DNA of 64,000 nucleotides from assembly GCA_015956445.1 (NCBI GenBank), contig WIUZ02000012.1, positions 372,001 through 436,000 of the forward strand. Reading direction: 5' to 3'. This document shows positions 51,201-61,658 of the stretch, one piece after another; position 1 is the stretch's first letter; every line of letters starts with the position of its first letter. The stretch comes from Thelephora terrestris (Eukaryota > Basidiomycota > Agaricomycetes > Thelephorales > Thelephoraceae). The position numbers and the translations under genes are program-made. The notes below the pieces were generated by a model. That model was given only the letters and a program-made list of their open reading frames with translations. It did not search any database and was not told where the DNA came from.

Positions 51201-51887
51201 GGTATCAGCATCCCAAATCATCTTGTGAGTCTCGAATACGAGCATGTCCAGCAACGCCGTCTTCCCGTGGTGTAAATGACCGACGACGGCGACGTTCCTG
51301 ATAAACTCTGGGAATGCGGTCATGTTGAGCAAGAAGCCTTTGTCGAATCTCGTCTCTGGCATGTCTTTTTCTTCTACGACCCATTTTCTGGACTTTACCG
51401 GAGCAATAATGGGTTCTGTAAGGGGCTGCGCGTCTTCTTCCTGGACGAGAGTCTCGACGTCCTGACCATATACGTCGGAGGCAGATGGGTAATACTGTTT
51501 GTCTTCGTGGAGGATTACAGCGTTATGAACGGGTTCTGTGATTGCAGACGAGTCATTTCAGCAACTGGATGGACAGCTTGGATGGAATAAAACGCGTCTA
51601 GAGCGCGTTTGGAAACGGAATCTTTTGATTCGAAATGGATGATTAAACCTGGGGGGTGGCAGGTAAAAGAACATACCGTCGATTTCCATGAGAGCACCCG
51701 GTCCAGGTTCGTCAGCCATCTGCTCGTCCTCGTCTTCAAAACCTTCTAAGGGCCGTGAAGTTTGTGCTTGGGGTTGAGAGGGACCGGCATGAGAATACTG
51801 TTGTTGCCGGTCATCATCCTCATCGTCAGAGTCGAGGTCTGCGCCAATGTAGTTTCCGAACTCGTCGTAATCGTCAAGAGAGGCCAT
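48247..51887 (-). CDS. SNU114: Snu114/EFTUD2, U5 snRNP GTPase (EF-2-like)
   Basis: Ten exons: 51887-51677, 51535-51198, 51147-50938, 50870-50178, 50124-49862, 49807-49364, 49300-48999, 48938-48820, 48763-48356 and 48288-48247, giving 1009 aa. The N-terminus [20 protein letters not shown] is the acidic extension that separates Snu114 from translation factor EF-2. GTPase motifs are G1 GHLHHGKT, G3 DTPGH and G4 NKLD. The EF-2 domains follow, ending [19 protein letters not shown] as in the family. Snu114 controls spliceosome activation and disassembly with Prp8 and Brr2. The first intron (51676-51536) is 141 nt, over twice the local norm. The last coding exon (42 nt) was placed by its family-like [11 protein letters not shown] end. 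Confidence 0.95.
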
Positions 51888-52227
51888 GATGGTTCAAAGA
51901 TAGCGTCAGAGGATGGTGGAGGACGGAAGACGGGACGTATGGCGCGTCAAGAGCTAGAGGTCTCACGTGCGATGATGTTGACACGATCGTGCTCAAAGAT
52001 AGGTTGATAAGAGAGAGACCATCCTTCCGATTATTTGTTTATTCGAACAACAGCATGCATACGAATAGATAACAAGAAGGGGTAAACAGGTGAATGATAG
52101 AATATACAACAATGCGTTGTGGTCCCGTAAACCGCCCAACAAGATCTAAAGCCCAAATGCTACTCGAACAACAAGATGCGTGATGACAACGCGTGAGAAA
52201 TCGTATGTACACCGGGGATTGCAGGGC
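51888..52227. promoter_or_regulatory. SNU114 5' region and downstream flank of the basic protein gene
   Basis: 340 bp between two minus-strand genes; nothing specific seen. Confidence 0.4.
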
Positions 52228-53154
52228 CTATGACTTGCCAGCCTTCTTCTTGGGTCGACCCTTCAATATGCCTCCTCGGATAATTGAACGTTTCCTTGAC
52301 CTGGACATTGGTTTAGCCTCCTGGGAGGAGGAAGCGACGATTGGAGTAGCTGTGGCGGGAGGTTTCCTCTTTCTAAGGTAATATCTTGGTGGGTGACCGG
52401 TGAGCACGTGAGACGAAGAAGAACGCCTTATGAGAGAGCGTGATCCGGAAGTTAGCGAGGGACGTTTAGTGAGACTATTGTTCCTGGACAAAGATGAAGC
52501 CTTTAGGGGAGGTGTAGAAGGTGGGGTTGGGACGGACCCGCTGACCTTGGCGGAGGCAGGTGAAGGGGAGGTGAGAGGTGTCGCGAGTCGTGGGGAAGGC
52601 GTGGGCGATGTTGATCTCACATCATCGTCCACGTCCATAGGGATGAGGACACTTGCCTTGCCCTTGTAATCCAGTCGGATGTCCTCGGTGGGGACATCTG
52701 GTGTGTAACGAAGAGGCGAATAAGGAGACGCGAGCTGTGGCCCAGTCGCCGGACCTGCGGAAGGAGGTGGGGGAGCACAGTTGCTTGTATCGGTGATGGT
52801 CGTCTGAACGGTGGTCGTGGGGAATCTGATCCGGCGGGGAGAACGCTCGAGAGGATTTGGATTCCTGGCCAGCAGGCGAGAGTTGTTGTATCCTTGGGAA
52901 GATTGTTGAGAGTTCTCGTCGACTATCTCGGTTGGAACACGCTGCAAAGAGCGCGGTTTCTGTTGGGAAGACTCTCCCTCGATGCTCGGCTGGGCCTGTC
53001 TGTGGATAAAAGGTGGCACTGGGGCGAGTTTGGAGTGGTAAGCGTAGTCGATGGCTTTGATTCCATGTTGTCTCTCGAGCTCATCGACGGATAGTGGGGC
53101 ACCAGCTGTGATCAGTCCTACACGCTTTGAACGAGGTGGCTGGGGAGATTCCAT
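52228..53154 (-). CDS. Disordered basic protein of unknown function with AT-hook-like C-terminus
   Basis: One uninterrupted frame of 308 aa with an ATG at 53154. Composition is Ser/Pro/Arg/Thr-rich with almost no predicted fold. The N-terminus has a short ordered-looking segment (LSVDELERQHGIKAIDYAY). The C-terminus is strongly basic and ends RGGILKGRPKKKAGKS, where GRPKKK resembles an AT-hook minor-groove contact. A nuclear, DNA- or chromatin-associated role is a guess from composition. It is divergent from Atg29 with 208 bp between ATGs. Confidence 0.7.
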   Translation of the reverse strand: MESPQPPRSKRVGLITAGAPLSVDELERQHGIKAIDYAYHSKLAPVPPFIHRQAQPSIEGESSQQKPRSLQRVPTEIVDENSQQSSQGYNNSRLLARNPNPLERSPRRIRFPTTTVQTTITDTSNCAPPPPSAGPATGPQLASPYSPLRYTPDVPTEDIRLDYKGKASVLIPMDVDDDVRSTSPTPSPRLATPLTSPSPASAKVSGSVPTPPSTPPLKASSLSRNNSLTKRPSLTSGSRSLIRRSSSSHVLTGHPPRYYLRKRKPPATATPIVASSSQEAKPMSRSRKRSIIRGGILKGRPKKKAGKS

Positions 53155-53362
53155 GAGCGCGAAAAGAAGAGAAAGGATGGAATCGAACCACTCACCGTGT
53201 TTGGAACCTCTTCTTCCTTTGAGGCAAACTGTGACAGGACAATTCCAACCATGGCATGAGAGAGAAAAGCAGAGCCTTTAAATAAGTAAATCAACAAAGA
53301 CTCAACTTGCCTTATCTGGGAACATACAATTCCCACCCACGCTCCGCTTTCGGAATCACCCG

Positions 53363-54657
53363 ATGGCTCCGTTAAACGTGAGGGTGGTTGTCAGGCTCCC
53401 GTTCAATCGCCCAGAGGACTCCCGCTTAGACCCACCAAAGGTAAGCGTACACTCAAGACACTACACTGCTACTCTTAGAACTATACCAGGTTGAATGGAA
53501 CCAAGAAAAGGAGAAAGTCTTATGGGAGGTCATTGCTCGTTCCCGTGCTACAGACAATGGCGGTACAGACTGGCCAAGTCTCGCTGCACACCTCCAGGTA
53601 CCACTGCCTTACCTCCTTTATCGTGCACAGACACGCTACGAGGAGGATTTGCGGGGATTGCAGGGCATCAAGGTCGCGCTCAGTCCTGCCAGCCATGACC
53701 CATCTGCTGCATCGCCTAGCCCAGATCATCTGACTGCACAACCCACTCCAGTTGCCCGGCTGTCTGGTCAAATAACCTCCACACGACTCACAACTCCTCT
53801 CGGTCTTCGTGCCAGATTGAACTCTCTGACTCCTGCTCCCTCGGATGTCTCACCAAAAGTTTCCTCTTCTTCGATTTTGACTCTCCAAGACCGTCCTCCT
53901 GGACGCCTCCTCAGACGACCACTTATTCGCTCACACTCTTCCTCCGCTGGAAGCGATGATGACTCGGATGCCGAGCTCGATGCTTCAGAACAAGCCGAAC
54001 GCCGGTTGGAGGAACAAGAGGCTTTGGACCAGAAGCTACGCAATCTCCAGACGATGATCACTGGCGACAAACTCGGCCTCGTCAGATCATCCCGCCCACG
54101 CCAACGTACAGAGAGGCCATCCAAGGACCCTCAAAGGGCTTTGAGTAATCACACCTCTCTCGACTCGAGCAGCCAAAGCGCTTCCAGCGTAGGATCTCCC
54201 CAGGGTTCGATCCCCTCCATACCTTCCCCGCCTCCAGAACGACAGCCTATCCGCAGGCCGGCAGTTACCGCCAAGTCATCTAGCCCTCCTGCTCTCTCTT
54301 CCAGACACGTTCATCCCCAAGGTTTTGGTGGTCTGATTGGAATCGCCCAAAAGACCAGTGAAAGGGACAGCAATAATGGTTCATCTGCTTCCAGTTTCAG
54401 TGACCTCAGTGGTTCGCCTTTCCCCTCCAACTCTCTTTCTTACCCTTTCGCTCAGCTTGATCGTAGATGCCAGTCTTTCTGCTTCCGCCATGGATAGTGA
54501 CCTTGCTGCGCGCCCTAAACCTACCGCAGGTCCTTCCAGATTGTTCGTCCCCCCCCCTTTCCCCTCCCTGGTATTTTCTGCTCACGTGCGTTGTTACGCC
54601 AGGACCGCATTGGCCCGTGACAGCTTCAGACGTGGGTCCAGGGCTTTCCATCGCTGA
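53363..54657 (+). CDS. ATG29: Atg29 autophagy scaffold protein
   Basis: Exons 53363-53440, 53490-54411, 54467-54542 and 54603-54657 give 376 aa. The Atg29 N-terminal domain is clear: VRLPFNRPED, then VEWNQEKEKVLWEVIARSRA, DWPSLAAHLQVPLPYLLYRA and RYEEDLRGLQ. Atg29 forms the Atg17-Atg31-Atg29 scaffold that organises the phagophore assembly site. The long middle region is Ser/Pro-rich and disordered. The short conserved C-terminal piece FSDLSDASLSASAM is recovered by excising 54412-54466. The last intron (54543-54602, 60 nt) is in frame and uncertain; retaining it gives 396 aa with the same stop. Confidence 0.87.
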
Positions 54658-54933
54658 ACGTTACCTTTCTCTCCGTATATCCGTCACACACTCTACGTAG
54701 TCGTTTTTTGCATCACCCATGTACCAGTAATTCTTTCACGAACAGCAGCACGAATCACTCTAGTGTTTTATCTCGATCCTTCTAGATTTTCGTACGGCTG
54801 TGGCTGTGCATCACTTTCTCAAAAGTCATCATGATCGGTCTGGGGTGACCACGCCACCGTAATCCATCTTTCCTTTCCCTCCCATCCAAATAGGTTCCTA
54901 CAGCTTGGCAATAAACTCGACCTCAGGAACGCC

Positions 54934-56693
54934 ATGGAGCTCACCTTTATTACTGAGCTCGGAGAGTCTTATGCGATAGAGATCGACGAGAATATGGAGT
55001 TGGAGAACGTCATGGCTTTGTTGGAGGCCGAGGTCAGTTCAAGTTCATACATACGCCCTTGAGCCCGATACTCTGGACGATTGTTACCCGCGTCGCTGTT
55101 CTTGCTTTTGTGAGGGCACAGCTGATTGTTTAATCTCATTCGACCTCTCCCCCTTCGGTCCTAGTCTGGAATTCCAGTGGCCGAGCAAAGTATCTCGCAT
55201 GAGGGAAGAGACCTTTCAAACCCCAAAGCCACCATGAAGGAATCTCGGGTAGATGACAAGGCCGTGCTTTCGTTGAGGCGAAAAGTAAATGTTGCTGGAA
55301 TGTGGGTACACGGATATCGTCTTTGTCGCGCATTCGATGACTATCTTTGTGACGTTCACAGCTCTGAATCAAGAGAAATCGAGCGGGATGCTGAGATGAT
55401 GCGTCTCCAAATCTTGGGTGACCCGCGCCTTATGGAGCAACTCAGAGAGGTGCTTTCCCTCAACCTCCCGCATTTTACGACCACACAGCTTACCCAACTT
55501 TTGAATCTCAGACCCAACCAGATCTTGCGGCCGCCGCGCAATCTGACCCACCTAGATTCTACCAACTGCTGCGCCAACTCCGTCAAATGCAAGCCGATGC
55601 CGAACACGAACGTCAACGAGAGATTGCCAGACTGGAGGCCGACCCCTTCGATGTTGAAGCTCAACGTAAGATCGAGGAGGCGATAAGGCAACAGGCTATA
55701 CTGGAGAATATGGATCATGCTTTGGAATATCGTCCTGAGGCATTCGGGAGGGTCACCATGCTATAGTCGGTGGTCTTTCTCTCCCGTCTGCCTTGTTCAG
55801 TTGCGCTGATCGGGGTTTGTGGGGTTCAGTATCACGGTCGAGGTCAATGGTCAACCTTTGAAAGCTTTCGTGGATAGCGGTGCCCAGCAGACAATCAGTG
55901 AGTGAGTCTATGTACCTAAACTGGGGCCGCAAATTTAAACGACTATGTTAGTGAGCCCGGAATGCGCTGAAGCTTGCAAGTGTGTCCTGCCTCCCCTCCC
56001 ACCTTCAATGACGATTTAAGTATTGCTCGTTTGGTCAATAGCATCATGCGACTGGTCGACCGGCGATTCTCTGGTATCGCTCGAGGAGTGGGTACTGCCA
56101 AGATTATTGGGCGAGTTCACAGTGCTCAAATGAAGGTTGCGGACTTGTTCCTGGCCTGCTCGTTCACCATTATGGAGGTGAACTCCTTCCTTGAAACCTT
56201 CCAGCGCTCTCACTGACTTTGAGTTCAGGGAAGGGAAGTAGACCTGTTGTTCGGCCTGGACATGTTGAAGGCACATCAAGCGTGCATAGATCTTGAGAAA
56301 GGCGTACTGAGGATCCAGGGGCGTGAGGTAAAGTTTCTCGCAGAGCACGAACTTCCGGAGAAGGCCCGCGTGTACGAAACGGGCGATGATCAGGAATCAG
56401 GCTCTCACCCGTCCGGGTCGGGGCCCTCGAATCCCACCTCCACAGGACAGAACCAGGGTTCGTCGTTCCCCGGACAAGGGCACGCACTCGGTGCCGCCCC
56501 AAGGACACAAGCGGAAAGGTCTCAACCGCAATCGCAACAACCGCAACCTCAACAGCCACCGGCTTCGAGGTATTCAGAATCGACTATCAGGGTGTTGATG
56601 GACTTGGGTGCGACGAGGGGGCAGGCGATTCAGTACCTGGATGCGGCAGGTGGGAACGTCGATGTAGCCGCGTCATTTCTCTTTTCGGGGTAG
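54934..56693 (+). CDS. DDI1: Ddi1-type ubiquitin receptor with retropepsin-like protease domain
   Basis: Exons 54934-55032, 55165-55301, 55362-55449, 55512-55765, 55830-55897, 55952-55979 (28 nt), 56042-56177 and 56229-56693 give 424 aa. Domain order: N-terminal ubiquitin-like domain ([20 protein letters not shown]), the helical domain ([19 protein letters not shown] to [15 protein letters not shown]), the aspartic protease domain with catalytic Asp208 in [19 protein letters not shown] and [10 protein letters not shown], and a C-terminal UBA ([20 protein letters not shown]). Ddi1 shuttles or cleaves heavily ubiquitylated clients at the proteasome. All domains are intact. The first intron (55033-55164, 132 nt) is longer than the local norm. 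Confidence 0.95.
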
Positions 56694-56871
56694 GGTACGC
56701 TTCCAAGACATGTTCTATACCAAAACCTGTGCCTAGTGGCAGAGACAGACGACCAGGCCAGGGTACAAAAACTGAATGTATTACTTCCAACCCCAATGTA
56801 CAAAAGAATACATGCACACGCACACAAACATACATACACTACCACGGAACTGGGAGGGAATACGTTTAATG

Positions 56872-58258
56872 TTAAATGAGGGAAACACTTGTCCTGACCA
56901 ATCCGCCTCTCCAATTCCTCATACCTGCGGTGCGGCGCTGAGACCAATCCCCTTGCATCCTCGCAAACGCGTCTTGTATATGTTCCGGCCTCAGAGGCGT
57001 CCTAGCCTCCGGCGGGGGCAAAAACAGCGAACAAGCTGGCAACGCCGACGGTTGTTCGCAATCAGGGGAATCATCCCTCCTCCTCTTGTTCGCCGAATCT
57101 CCAGACATGCCTAATTTCCGTTTACCAGAAACAGGGGAGGCGTAATCCTCGTGGAGGTATGATTCTTCCAGGGATTTTTTTACTTCCAGTCCTGCGATGG
57201 TTAGTGACCGGACCATCTCGAAGGCCAGGAAACCGACGATGTCTACCGTATCGTCGTTGGCGCGGAGGTCAAGGTGGGAGGGCAAGTTGAGGAATTCACG
57301 GAACCGTTTTGCTGGGAGATATGATCATGAGTACAAAGTCACCTTTCTTGGGCGGAGGGGGACTGTGCAGTGTCTTACTCACCTTTACGGTACGTAAACG
57401 AGGCCTGTCGACAGTCAGAATAGTGTTGGTACTCTTCTCTCGTCATCTGCCTTGTAACATCATCTGCTTCCTACCAAGTTTAGGCACGAGATCAAGCTTC
57501 TTACCCGCGGTGAAAAACCTCATGGGTGCTCACCTTTAGTCGCAACACGGAGGCCTCGTGAGCCTCGATATCATCCTCATCCTCTTCGTCATCCTGCGGC
57601 AGAACCTCCGAATAGATTGTCAGAATTTCCCAGGGCAGCTTGATAGTAATCTTCTGTGCTTTCGCATTCAACTTATCTAGACATCCATTTCATCAGCTCC
57701 GAGCAATGAAGGACACAGCAATTGTTCAGAGGGCTCACCATCAGCGCCATCCTCCAATGTCTCCACCTCCATTCCAGCGCCACCATCTCCACCAGAATCT
57801 TTAGCATGCCTCCGGACATCCTTCCACGAGAGATACGTCCGGAGCCGGTTCACTTTCGCACGGTCGTGACGGATGAGGAATATAAGATCTTCGGCGGAGA
57901 GGTACCTCGCCCCGCGCCTGCTAGCCAAATTGCGTGCCTGAACAATCTGCGGACGTTGTAACAAGGTGGCGGAGTGGATGTAGAGGTTGAATTAGCACGA
58001 GTGCCCAAGTTCAGGCAGTTTGCCACATGGATGAGTGTCGCGGGCGTGGGGACCACGTACGAGTTCAATGATTTGACCTCTAACAATATCTTCTACAAGA
58101 TTCACAGTTTCTGTTGTAGGATCTTGGACCTCGCCAAAGACAAACATCTAATGCCAAGGACCATATGAAAACCGTTTTCCGGGTGGACTGAGTTCCGGAC
58201 TGGAGCTCACCATCTGGGATATCTCCTGGGTATACTTGTACTCCCTTGGCAACGCCAT
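56872..58258 (-). CDS. SPT3: Spt3, SAGA complex histone-fold subunit
   Basis: Exons 58258-58211, 58147-58061, 57946-57739, 57676-57534, 57470-57383 and 57311-56872 give 337 aa, the same length as yeast Spt3. The N-terminal TFIID-18-like histone fold reads MFVFGEVQDPTTETVNLVED and ARYLSAEDLIFLIRHDRAKV, then RTYLSWKDVRRHAKDS. The second, C-terminal histone-fold half is RQMTREEYQHYSDCRQASF and DTVDIVGFLAFEMVRSLT. Spt3 helps SAGA deliver TBP to promoters. The third exon join spans a 114 nt intron (58060-57947). It is convergent with DDI1, with 178 bp between stops. Confidence 0.96.
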
Positions 58259-58845
58259 CTCTGCCAAATCGTGGTCTACTTAAATGCAGGTAAGAACGGC
58301 TGCGCTAGTGGGGAGTTGTGCATGTGACGGACAAGTGCGGAGGATCGTTTCCCACGATTGCTTCCTTTGACAGTATACTAAGCGAGCACACGAGGGGTAC
58401 CAAATGTATATGGAGGATGCATAATAGTAGCAATTGTATGTGTAGTTGTATGTGATCGCCAGTTAAGCGTAGCCGTGGCGAGATGTGTAGGGAAAGAGAG
58501 AGACCTGATAACTAAAACAAGAAAATGAGGAGAAGCAAAAGCACACAAGAGAACAGTGTGTTTGGAACACAGACCATGGAACAAGCAAAAGAGGGGAGGG
58601 GCATGAAAGTGCGTCAGACTTCTGTCGTAACAAACCAATACACGAATCGAGAAAACACATAACAATACGTGGCCGCTCGCGCGGCAAGATCGTTGAGAAA
58701 GCTACAGAAGTTTAGGTTGGGCAGTGCGTTCATTTCTCCAGAACATGCCGGGGATTAGAAGGGGAGGGGGAGGAAGGAACGGGGTGGGTAAGGAAACAAA
58801 GCCACTAGGAAGCAACAGGAAAAATTAAAGTAACTTGACCACTCA
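58259..58845. other. SPT3 promoter and Btz-gene 3' UTR region
   Basis: 587 bp between two minus-strand genes. The right half is A/G-rich on the plus strand (pyrimidine-rich transcript end of the Btz gene). No additional gene is supported. Confidence 0.45.
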
Positions 58846-61293
58846 TCAACAATAAGTACCGGCTTGGGCGTTGTGGTGGTGGGGGTCCGGGTACATCTCG
58901 TATCCCATCTGCGACATATCCATGTACTGCGGATACCCGTAATCCGGATAAGCATAATAGGGGTATGGCTGGGGTTGGTACGCCATGACGTTCGGGTTCA
59001 ACCCGGGGTGCTGAATTCCATTGCTTGATTGAGGGTCGATATGCGGCGAAGACAAAGCGTGTGCATCCCCGGGACGTTGGTCTGCAATGCTAGGATAATA
59101 GCCAGAGAGCTCTTCCGGCTGCTGAACTTGGGATGATTCCAGGAAACCGTTGTCGGTATCCTGCACGGACACAGTGCTTCGTAGTCCCGATGGCCGGTGC
59201 GCTTGCGCAGTCACTAGGGGGCTGATGGGAATGGATCCGTCCGGGTGACGAATTTCGATGCGGGAGTTCTGCCTTGGTAGTGAGAACAGTGCCATACCGG
59301 TTACATGATCATAACCAGACATCGAATGAGATCGGGGATGAGTGAAATCAGCAGAATGTCCGGACAGATGGTGCATATGACCAGGAGCAAACGGAACAGC
59401 ACCAGGATGCATGGGGGGCATCACCGGTCGAGGGTCGTACATCGGCGGAGGAGTGGGTTGAAGGTAGACGGGGCGGCCCGTGGCGACCTCGTACGTGATC
59501 CCATGGGAATTGATGGCGATACCAGGTGGCAATTGTGGTGGGTACTGGTACGAGGCAGCATAGGTCTGGGGCTGAGGTGCAACAGGGGTGAAGGCCGTTC
59601 GGATGGGAGGGAGAATGGGGGGCGCTGGACGCTGAGATTCTGCTGGGGACTGCGGGGTGTCTTTGGAATCCCCACCATCAACGCTTTGAGACGGCGACTG
59701 CTTAACAACGGCTCTCTCGACAATCTCAGATCGCAGTTGGGATGCTGCGGAGTCCTCGGTTGTCGGGGGAGGAACGATGGTGAGAATAGATGGTGCAGGA
59801 ACTGGACGAGGTTTGACGGTGAAAACATCGTCCAGCGATTCCTCCGTTTCTGTATGGAGTGGTGGTGACACAGTTTCCGTCTCGGCGGGTGCAAGTTCGG
59901 GGATTGGAGCGGGAGGAGGGGCCTCTGGAGATTTTTCCTTCTCCTTCAGCTTAGGGAGTCGAACGGTGAAAGTATTGTTATCGACGGCAGGTGAGGTGAC
60001 ACTGTCGGCAGTGGTAGCGGCAGGGTTGGATTGATCGCCTGCCTGGGTTGAATTGACTGTGGAAGAGGATCTAATAACTTTCTCCTTCGAGGAGCCGACA
60101 AGCTTGACACGATATCCCTGGCCTTGACCAGATCTTGGCTTGAGGGTGGAGTCGAAGTGCAAGAAACCATCCAGCTGTTTTGTCCAAACGCGCTCAGGTT
60201 TCTGCGCGTACCACGGCCGATCGACTGGATGGGATGTGCGAGGAGAGGATGGGCTAAAACCCCCTCGAGAAAAACCTCGCCCCCTGGTACCAAGTAGACC
60301 ACCCCTGCCCCCACGGATGGTACCACGCTGAAATGGTGTACCGCGAGTAGCGACAGCTTCCCGTTGCTCCTTCTGTCGCTGTTCCCGAGCCAAACGACGT
60401 TGTTCTTCCTTCTTCTTCATCTCCTCGAATCCATCGTGGCCCCACGTCTGCTGTTCACTAGGATGAGCATTGAATTCCTCCTGTGGCTGATCACACCCGA
60501 AACCACTCCCGTGACGATCACCTCTACCTCTGCCGGAATAGCTGCCCCTGCCCTTGTGCCAACGACCCCTCCACCAGCCACTCAGACTCCGCAACTCCGT
60601 ATCCAACAGGCGGTCGTCGTGACCCCAGAACTCACCGACAGTTGGGACATAAGAAGGATCTTGTAGTCGATTTCGATAAGTCTCTCGGGCTGATCGACCG
60701 ACGGTAGGTGGGCCAGTTCCAGGACCAGAAGAGGAAGCTTCGGGATCAGCTTCGACCGTCTCGTTGTTGCCTGCATCGGCGGGTGCTTGTTGCTTCTTCT
60801 TCTTTTTGTTGCGGTTTTTCCGACGGGGTTTCTCCTCCTTCGTTATTTGATCATGATCGTCAAAATTGACTTCGACTGGAGCAGAACCCCACGGATCTTC
60901 ATCGTCGAGAGCGCCCCAGTAGTTGGTGCCTTCCTTGTATGCGGATTGTTCCATTGCAGGTACGGGATCGCCGACAACATGGACATTCGAGAGGGGCTTG
61001 TCGTCAGGTGGGGGGGTTTGAGTGGTACTGGGGGTGACAACGGTATCCTTGGTGTGGTTAGCAGACCCAGAGAAACCACCGTCATCGGAATCCGAGTCCG
61101 AAGAGGTGTTGTCTTCGTCGTCTGACCCGGATTCTGATCTTGCCTCTCGCTCGAGTTCATCATCACTGTCGATGGCGTTTCTGCCACGACCCCTCCTACG
61201 TACTACACGGGTCTTCTTTGCTTTGTGGTGTCCATTTGGCTTATGAGTTGCCTTTGCATCGAGTTTCGAAGAAGGGAGGATTGTGGCGGGCAT
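58846..61293 (-). CDS. Btz/CASC3-domain mRNA-binding protein
   Basis: One long exon with ATG 61293, 815 aa. The Btz core (about 200-245) carries DPSYVPTVGEFWGHDDRLLD and, after a short linker, GWWRGRW. In CASC3/Barentsz these segments clamp eIF4AIII in the exon junction complex. The N-terminus is acidic/Ser-rich with a basic start (RVVRRRGRGR). After the core come RGG-type repeats (GTIRGGRGGLLGTRGRGFSR) and a long Pro/Tyr-rich C-terminus (PQPYPYYAYPDYGYPQYMD). The same frame stays open 126 codons upstream to 61671, across the TFIIB start on the other strand, but MPATILPSSK at 61293 is the better start. It is likely a peripheral EJC or translation/NMD factor. Confidence 0.85.
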   Translation of the reverse strand: MPATILPSSKLDAKATHKPNGHHKAKKTRVVRRRGRGRNAIDSDDELEREARSESGSDDEDNTSSDSDSDDGGFSGSANHTKDTVVTPSTTQTPPPDDKPLSNVHVVGDPVPAMEQSAYKEGTNYWGALDDEDPWGSAPVEVNFDDHDQITKEEKPRRKNRNKKKKKQQAPADAGNNETVEADPEASSSGPGTGPPTVGRSARETYRNRLQDPSYVPTVGEFWGHDDRLLDTELRSLSGWWRGRWHKGRGSYSGRGRGDRHGSGFGCDQPQEEFNAHPSEQQTWGHDGFEEMKKKEEQRRLAREQRQKEQREAVATRGTPFQRGTIRGGRGGLLGTRGRGFSRGGFSPSSPRTSHPVDRPWYAQKPERVWTKQLDGFLHFDSTLKPRSGQGQGYRVKLVGSSKEKVIRSSSTVNSTQAGDQSNPAATTADSVTSPAVDNNTFTVRLPKLKEKEKSPEAPPPAPIPELAPAETETVSPPLHTETEESLDDVFTVKPRPVPAPSILTIVPPPTTEDSAASQLRSEIVERAVVKQSPSQSVDGGDSKDTPQSPAESQRPAPPILPPIRTAFTPVAPQPQTYAASYQYPPQLPPGIAINSHGITYEVATGRPVYLQPTPPPMYDPRPVMPPMHPGAVPFAPGHMHHLSGHSADFTHPRSHSMSGYDHVTGMALFSLPRQNSRIEIRHPDGSIPISPLVTAQAHRPSGLRSTVSVQDTDNGFLESSQVQQPEELSGYYPSIADQRPGDAHALSSPHIDPQSSNGIQHPGLNPNVMAYQPQPYPYYAYPDYGYPQYMDMSQMGYEMYPDPHHHNAQAGTYC

Positions 61294-61658
61294 GAAAATG
61301 GGTGGACCTTGTAAGAAAATCTGGGGAAAAATCAGGGTAAACAACTGGAGGCTTTGTGGGTTCAGTGTTGAGCAAGAACGCACCTGAGTTGGAAAGCAAG
61401 CAAGAGAAACGGAAAGAAACTTGTAAAGGTATGCGTGGGTGGAAGTGGGATGTGGTGGACCGAAAAGCCGTGGTGTTGCTGAGTCAGCGCCACCCGCACT
61501 GGTTGTTCGCAACCACCACAACATACCGTCGTCCCTATCCTCCCCATCGCCAAAAACACACTCCTCGTCGGCTAAAACACCAACCACAACTTCCGAGCGT
61601 CGTGCTCGCCCCTGCAACTCTTTCCTCCGCCCACTCTCTGCCGCGACCCGCCACAAAC
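61294..61658. promoter_or_regulatory. Divergent promoter between the Btz gene and TFIIB
   Basis: 365 bp between the two ATGs with no recognised TATA box. Both partners act in mRNA production. Confidence 0.45.

Noticed and set aside
51592-51597. ACGCGT within the first intron of SNU114
   Set aside because: Single site inside an intron of a gene not known to be G1/S regulated; likely chance.
54200-54225. GGGTTCGATCCCC resembles a tRNA/Pol III B box
   Set aside because: It lies in the Atg29 coding exon, with no matching A box, acceptor stem or anticodon arm around it.
55830-56177. Retropepsin-like sequence as a possible retroelement remnant
   Set aside because: It is the normal protease domain of the host Ddi1 protein, flanked by its ubiquitin-like, helical and UBA domains with host introns.
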